From JASHSH01 sp036490215 (GTDB lineage: Bacteria; Pseudomonadota; Alphaproteobacteria; Rhodospirillales; Magnetospirillaceae): 10,037 nt of DNA. A model generated the notes under the pieces. It was not told where the DNA came from. It made no database searches and was given only the letters and a program-made list of their open reading frames with translations. Shown here one piece after another: positions 6,612-10,037 of the stretch. The DNA lies in assembly GCA_036490215.1 (NCBI GenBank), contig DASXEH010000007.1:1-10037 (forward strand), given 5' to 3'. Every line of letters begins with the position of its first letter. Within the stretch, counting starts at the first letter, position 1. The position numbers and the translations under genes are program-made.

Positions 6612-7109
6612 GTGCTTGCGAACGTTGCGCAGGATCCGGTGCAGTATGGAGATGAAGACGCGATAGTCGTCTTCCTCGACGCCGTCGAAGAGCTGCTGAA
6701 ACAGCTCGTACATCGTCGGCCACACACTTTCGAAGGCGACGCGGCCCTCTTCGGTGATTGAAACGTCGCGGATGCGCATATCCTCGGGCCGGGGCTGGCG
6801 ACGGATCAGGCCTTGCTCCTCGAGCGAGTCAAGCGTGCGGCTCATGGTCGATTGCTCGATGACGGTATAGACGGAAAGCTCATTGATTGTAACCGACGAC
6901 GCAAGACTGAGAATCGCGAGCGCGCGCATCTGGCTTGTTGTCACGTCGTGGGCTTTCAGCGCCTCCACCATGTTGACGTTCCACCGCGCCGCGATGCGGT
7001 TCATGAGATACGGCGCGAATTGGTTGATGCCGATTTCGCCAAGCGTGGGCACTGGCGAGGTCTGCTCCTTGACCTTGCGCAAGATGTTGCCGGAAAACCG
7101 CTGCTCCAT
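6603..7109 (-). CDS. MarR-family transcriptional regulator
   Basis: The 168-residue product is a winged-helix dimeric regulator of the MarR family, which usually represses nearby genes and releases DNA on binding a small, often aromatic, ligand. The DNA-binding part spans about residues 55-125: TTSQMRALAILSLA, then the recognition helix region IEQSTMSRTLDSLEEQGLI (84-102), then the wing RRQPRPEDMRIRDVSITEEG with its arginine pair and D-x-R. Helices at both ends (about 20-50 and 125-165) form the dimer interface. The N-terminal extension of about 25 residues is longer than in the shortest family members. The ATG at 7109 is preferred; the frame stays open to 7298, but that would overlap the upstream gene by more than 150 bp. 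It follows the FAD oxidoreductase gene by 22 bp, so the two probably share a transcript. The ligand is unknown. Confidence 0.9.
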   Translation of the reverse strand: MEQRFSGNILRKVKEQTSPVPTLGEIGINQFAPYLMNRIAARWNVNMVEALKAHDVTTSQMRALAILSLASSVTINELSVYTVIEQSTMSRTLDSLEEQGLIRRQPRPEDMRIRDVSITEEGRVAFESVWPTMYELFQQLFDGVEEDDYRVFISILHRILRNVRKHDI

Positions 7110-7131
7110 GGGTGCTCTTTCGATGCCGCGT

Positions 7132-8721
7132 TCAGGACAGCGACGATGCCAGAAGGAAGCCCGAGCCTCCTCCCAGCCCCGGACCCGGGTGGGTCGAGGC
7201 GCCGATGTGGTAGAGGCCGGCAATGTGGGTCTTGTGGTTGACGCTGGATTTGAATGGCCGCCAGATGAAGAACTGGTCGAGTCCGCAGAACCCGCCATAT
7301 GGGTCTCCGCCGACCAGATTGATGTTCATCGCCTCGAGATCCGTGGGCGAAAAGGCGCGCCGTGCAAGTTTGATCGCTGCAAAATTCTCGATGTGCGCAG
7401 CGAGACGTTTTTCGATACGATCCGCATAGGCTTCTCGCAGCGCCTCCGTCCAGCGCCCATCGACGGGTATCTGGATCTCGCCGGCCGCGTCGCCCTTCAC
7501 GATTCGCGGCGTCTCAGGCATCTGCAGCCAAAGCACCGCTGCGCCGGTGGGGGCGCGGCTCGGGTCGAGCGCGGTCGGCTGGCCGACACATATCGTGGGT
7601 TCGGCCGGCAGCAATCCGCGTTCTGCTTCGTTGGCGGCGCGGGACACGCCGTCGAGGCCGCCCGACAGATGCAACAGCGCCACCTTGCCGAGATCCGGAT
7701 CGCCCTTCCAGTTCGGCGGCGCCGACAGCGCATAGTGCATCTGCATGTTGCCCTTGCCGTAGCGATAGCGGCGCAAACCCTCCGTGACATCGGTTGGAGC
7801 ACGCGTTGGCCAATCCTGCAGAAGGGTCTGGTAGAGTTGGTTCGGGGTCGTCGAGCAGATGACGCCTTTGGTCGCGACGATGCGTTCGCCGCTGGCGAGC
7901 GTCACGCCCGCCGCACGGCCGCGTGGTCCGTCCACAATACGTACGACCTCCGCATCGGTGCGAATGGAGCCGCCTTGGTCTGTGATCAGCCGTTCGAAGG
8001 CGGCAAGAAGCGTACGCGCGCCGCCGACCGCGATGGGACAGCCGGCAAGCTCGACGGCGAAGGCGATGACCTTGGCCATCTCGGCGGAATAGGCGCTTTC
8101 CGGCCCGAGCCCGGTATGAAGCACCCAGGGTGCCCAGAGCGCGTGAATCGCGTCGGATTGGTAGGTTGTCTCAAGATAGCCGCGCGCGGGCGTGAGCGCC
8201 TCGCCGAACCAGGCGGCGAGGCCGCGCAAGCCGCGTCGCCAGGCCTCTCGTGCGACGGTTGTCGCCGTGGCGAACGACCATAACGAGCTGCCAAGCAGCG
8301 CGAACAGGAACGGCGCATCGGCGCCGAGTGCGTCCATCTCACGCGCGAAGGCCGCGCCGTCGCCGGCGGCGAGCGCCTCGAAGGTTTTGAGGTTGCGTGC
8401 GCGGTCCATCGCGAAAACAACGCTCGATCCGTCGGGACGCAAAACTCCGGTAGGAAGCGCGGTATCCGCAAACGCGAAGCCTCGCGCTTCGAGATCCTTT
8501 CCGATCGCGCCATAGGCAGGCGAGGTGCGTAATAAAACCAGCGTCGTCGCCATCACATCGTGAACGAAGCCGGGCGCCGTGATCTCCTCGGTGCGCAGGC
8601 AGCCTCCGATAACGGCGTTGCGCTCGAGCACCAGCGTTCTGGCGCCTTTCTTGCCGAGTACGGCCGCAGCGATCAGCGCGTTGATGCCACTTCCGACGAT
8701 GATGTAATCGTAGTTGCTCAC
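7132..8721 (-). CDS. FAD-dependent oxidoreductase, phytoene desaturase/PYROXD2-like
   Basis: The 529-residue protein is a flavin amine-oxidase/phytoene-desaturase-type enzyme that would oxidise or isomerise a small or lipophilic substrate; the substrate is unknown. The N-terminal Rossmann motif is YIIVGSGINALIAAAVLG (residues 6-23, GxGxxA rather than GxGxxG), with E33 at the position that binds the ribose of FAD and GGCLRT at 39-44. The C-terminus has the second FAD-contacting motif, GLYHIGASTHPGPGLGGGSG. Both ends are present and the length is normal, so the gene is intact. The start is a GTG at 8721 with GAGGGA 8 bp upstream; this gives the classical short lead to the Rossmann strand. It probably forms a transcript with the MarR gene. 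An insertion sequence begins 28 bp upstream of the start codon, so the native promoter has probably been displaced. No carotenoid genes are nearby, so a carotenoid role is not supported. Confidence 0.88.
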   Translation of the reverse strand: MSNYDYIIVGSGINALIAAAVLGKKGARTLVLERNAVIGGCLRTEEITAPGFVHDVMATTLVLLRTSPAYGAIGKDLEARGFAFADTALPTGVLRPDGSSVVFAMDRARNLKTFEALAAGDGAAFAREMDALGADAPFLFALLGSSLWSFATATTVAREAWRRGLRGLAAWFGEALTPARGYLETTYQSDAIHALWAPWVLHTGLGPESAYSAEMAKVIAFAVELAGCPIAVGGARTLLAAFERLITDQGGSIRTDAEVVRIVDGPRGRAAGVTLASGERIVATKGVICSTTPNQLYQTLLQDWPTRAPTDVTEGLRRYRYGKGNMQMHYALSAPPNWKGDPDLGKVALLHLSGGLDGVSRAANEAERGLLPAEPTICVGQPTALDPSRAPTGAAVLWLQMPETPRIVKGDAAGEIQIPVDGRWTEALREAYADRIEKRLAAHIENFAAIKLARRAFSPTDLEAMNINLVGGDPYGGFCGLDQFFIWRPFKSSVNHKTHIAGLYHIGASTHPGPGLGGGSGFLLASSLS

Positions 8722-8749
8722 GAGCGCTTTCCCTCATTCCCAATGCAAT

Positions 8750-8767
8750 GCAGGGCTGTCCCGGGAA
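8750..8767 (+). repeat. Left terminal inverted repeat of the IS4 element
   Basis: GCAGGGCTGTCCCGGGAA matches the reverse complement of the right end at 17 of 18 positions (C versus T at position 12). It marks the junction with the leader of the FAD oxidoreductase gene. Confidence 0.9.
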
Positions 8768-8853
8768 TGATTCACTATGCCGCAGCGCATGCCCGGCAAA
8801 TCCAGCGTGAACCGGATACTTTCTGGTTGTCGAGACTCAGAAAAGGACCGGGC

Positions 8854-10017
8854 ATGCAATACGTGAATAGCATCTTTGGGGAACTCCTCAAACCGATTGA
8901 TCGACGGCAATTTCGAGAAATCGTCGAGCAGCATAACGGCAATGCCTACGACAAAACGTTCAAAAGCTGGGATCATCTCGTGACGATGGTGGGCGCTCAA
9001 TTGGGCGGGGTCGCAAGCCTGCGCGCTGTCGAGGCGACCTTTAAGGCAAACTCCCATCAGCATTATCATTTGGGGGCGCGGAACGTTCCTCGCTCGACGC
9101 TGTCGCGTGCGAATGCACGTCGTCCAGTGGGCGTTTTCGCGGAAACCTTCGCCATGCTGGCGAAGAAAGCCGATCGACACACGCGAGTGGAAGGCGCCGA
9201 GATGGTTCGGTTGATCGACTCGAGCCCAGTCCCGTTGGGCAAGATGTGCGAATGGGCCGACTGGAATGGTCGTATCCGTGGCTTGAAGATGCACGTCGTC
9301 TATCATCCAGGGAGGGATGTCCCGCGTTGCGTCGAGATTACGTCGGCGACCGTTAATGACGTCGAGATCGGCCGTCAAACCGAACTCGAAGCCGGCGCGA
9401 CCTACGTTTTCGACAAAGGCTATTATCACTTTGGCTGGTGGAAAAAGATCAACGCTGCCAATGCTTTCTTCGTCACGCGTGTCAAGGTGAACACGCGCTT
9501 GCGCAAGACGAAGTCGCGGTATGTGCGCAAGACCATCGGTGACGGCTTCAGAATCATCGCCGATGCCAACGTAATGCTCGCCAGCAAGGGCGATTCCAAG
9601 TTGCCGATCCCGCTGCGACGCATCAAGGTCAAACGTGACAAAGGCGGCACCATCACTCTCATCACCAACGATCTCGAACGCACGGCCATCGAGATTGCGG
9701 CCCTCTACAAGGGTCGCTGGCAAATCGAACTCTTGTTCCGCTGGATCAAGCAGCATCTCAACCTTCGCAAATTCATGGGCAAGAACGACAATGCCATTCG
9801 CCTGCAAATCATCGCCGCGATGATCGCCTATTTGCTCCTGCGCCTTGCCTGGCGTTTGAATTCCTTGCGGATGCCGGATCTGCGCTTAGCCGAACTGGTT
9901 TCCCAGCGCTTGTTCATGCGAATGCCCATCGCGGAAATCGATCAGCCTCCACCTGTCAATCCGAGCAAACCAACGCCCAAGTTCTCTCCTGATCAGCTGG
10001 GGTTCAATTATGTCTAA
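8854..10017 (+). CDS. IS4-family transposase (DUF4372 + DDE domain)
   Basis: The 387-residue enzyme cuts and joins the element ends. Residues about 5-75 match the DUF4372 N-terminal DNA-binding region (FGELLKPIDRRQFREIV..., then KSWDHLVTMVGAQL). The RNase-H-like catalytic core has the DDE residues D122 (RLIDSSPVP), D187 (YVFDKGYYHF) and E292. The IS4 signature Y-x2-R-x3-E-x6-K is exact at Y285, R288, E292 and K299. Length is usual for the group, with no frameshift or stop, so the protein is probably active. The ATG at 8854 follows AAGGA by 6 bp. The frame stays open upstream to 8560, but that part runs through the inverted repeat and antisense to the FAD oxidoreductase, so it is not coding. 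Confidence 0.93.
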   Translation: MQYVNSIFGELLKPIDRRQFREIVEQHNGNAYDKTFKSWDHLVTMVGAQLGGVASLRAVEATFKANSHQHYHLGARNVPRSTLSRANARRPVGVFAETFAMLAKKADRHTRVEGAEMVRLIDSSPVPLGKMCEWADWNGRIRGLKMHVVYHPGRDVPRCVEITSATVNDVEIGRQTELEAGATYVFDKGYYHFGWWKKINAANAFFVTRVKVNTRLRKTKSRYVRKTIGDGFRIIADANVMLASKGDSKLPIPLRRIKVKRDKGGTITLITNDLERTAIEIAALYKGRWQIELLFRWIKQHLNLRKFMGKNDNAIRLQIIAAMIAYLLLRLAWRLNSLRMPDLRLAELVSQRLFMRMPIAEIDQPPPVNPSKPTPKFSPDQLGFNYV

Positions 10018-10019
10018 CT

Positions 10020-10037
10020 TTCCCGAGACAGCCCTGC
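10020..10037 (-). repeat. Right terminal inverted repeat of the IS4 element
   Basis: The last 18 bases of the window, read on the minus strand, are GCAGGGCTGTCTCGGGAA, the partner of the left end. The transposase stop codon lies 2 bp inside it. Confidence 0.9.

Larger units (their letters stand above)
8750..10037 (+). mobile_element. Complete IS4-family insertion sequence (about 1.29 kb)
   Basis: The element is bounded by 18-bp inverted repeats (8750-8767 and 10020-10037, 17 of 18 matching) and holds a single intact DDE transposase gene, with 86 bp before the start codon and 20 bp after the stop. The layout and the DUF4372-type transposase place it in the IS4 family. The target duplication cannot be checked, because the window stops exactly at the outer end of the right repeat. 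The first IR base could be 8750 or 8751. The base composition seems less GC-rich than the neighbouring genes, as expected for a mobile element. It is inserted just upstream of the FAD oxidoreductase gene and transcribed away from it. Confidence 0.9.

Noticed and set aside
7110..7298. N-terminal extension of the MarR protein
   Set aside because: It overlaps the 3' end of the FAD oxidoreductase gene, is Ser/Pro/Arg-rich junk, and the ATG at 7109 gives a normal MarR length.
6883..8283. 466-codon open frame on the plus strand
   Set aside because: It lies antisense to the FAD oxidoreductase, its translation is rich in Arg/Ala with no family pattern, and the minus-strand frame has clear FAD motifs. 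Long antisense frames are expected in GC-rich genes.
8761..8850. Possible outward promoter in the IS left end (TTGCCG ... TAGTGA on the minus strand)
   Set aside because: The -10 match is only about two of six and the spacing is 16 bp; too weak to list as a promoter.
8560..8853. 98-residue N-terminal extension of the transposase from a GTG at 8560
   Set aside because: It would cross the inverted repeat and run antisense to the FAD oxidoreductase; the ATG at 8854 has a good ribosome-binding site and matches the family N-terminus.
8734..9807. 357-codon open frame on the minus strand
   Set aside because: It is antisense to the transposase, which has a complete DDE/YREK signature; this frame has no recognisable domain.

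Overview
The window reads as chromosomal DNA of an alphaproteobacterium, most likely a Bradyrhizobium/Rhodopseudomonas-type member of the Hyphomicrobiales. This is inferred from strong G/C preference at third codon positions, the style of the encoded proteins (Tat-type peptide-family binding protein, two-gene indolepyruvate oxidoreductase of the DUF6537 type, long MarR regulator) and long spurious antisense frames typical of GC-rich genes. No RNA gene, CRISPR array or phage gene was seen.

Layout. (1) 34-1569, minus strand: an exported family-5 (peptide/nickel-type) ABC solute-binding protein; its permease and ATPase genes would lie beyond the left edge, if present. (2) 1570-1846: a divergent promoter region with a TATAAT box and a 31-bp dyad for the binding protein, and a TTGACA-N17-TATGCT promoter for the plus-strand operon. 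(3) 1847-5561, plus strand: iorA-iorB, a thiamine-diphosphate/iron-sulfur 2-oxoacid (indolepyruvate-type) ferredoxin oxidoreductase, with the iorA stop codon inside the iorB ribosome-binding region. (4) 5562-5817: a convergent gap with a strong stem-loop lacking a U tract. (5) 8721-5818, minus strand: FAD-dependent oxidoreductase of the phytoene-desaturase type, then a MarR regulator (22-bp gap), then an exported VOC (glyoxalase-fold) protein that has its own promoter region containing tandem repeats and dyads. (6) 8750-10037: a complete IS4-family insertion sequence with 18-bp terminal inverted repeats and an intact DDE transposase, inserted 28 bp before the start codon of the FAD oxidoreductase. 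The last base of the window is the outer base of its right inverted repeat.

How the parts may work together. A binding protein for uptake, a ferredoxin-reducing 2-oxoacid oxidoreductase, a flavin oxidoreductase, a VOC protein and a MarR switch are consistent with a small catabolic or amino-acid/aromatic-acid utilisation locus, but the substrate cannot be read from the sequence. The insertion sequence has probably cut the FAD-oxidoreductase/MarR pair off from its native promoter, so expression of that pair in this strain may now depend on the element. I see no clear undescribed multi-gene system. The most interesting signals are the operator-like repeats in the two regulatory gaps, the CxxDxxC iron-sulfur motif in IorA, the periplasmic VOC protein and the position of the insertion sequence.
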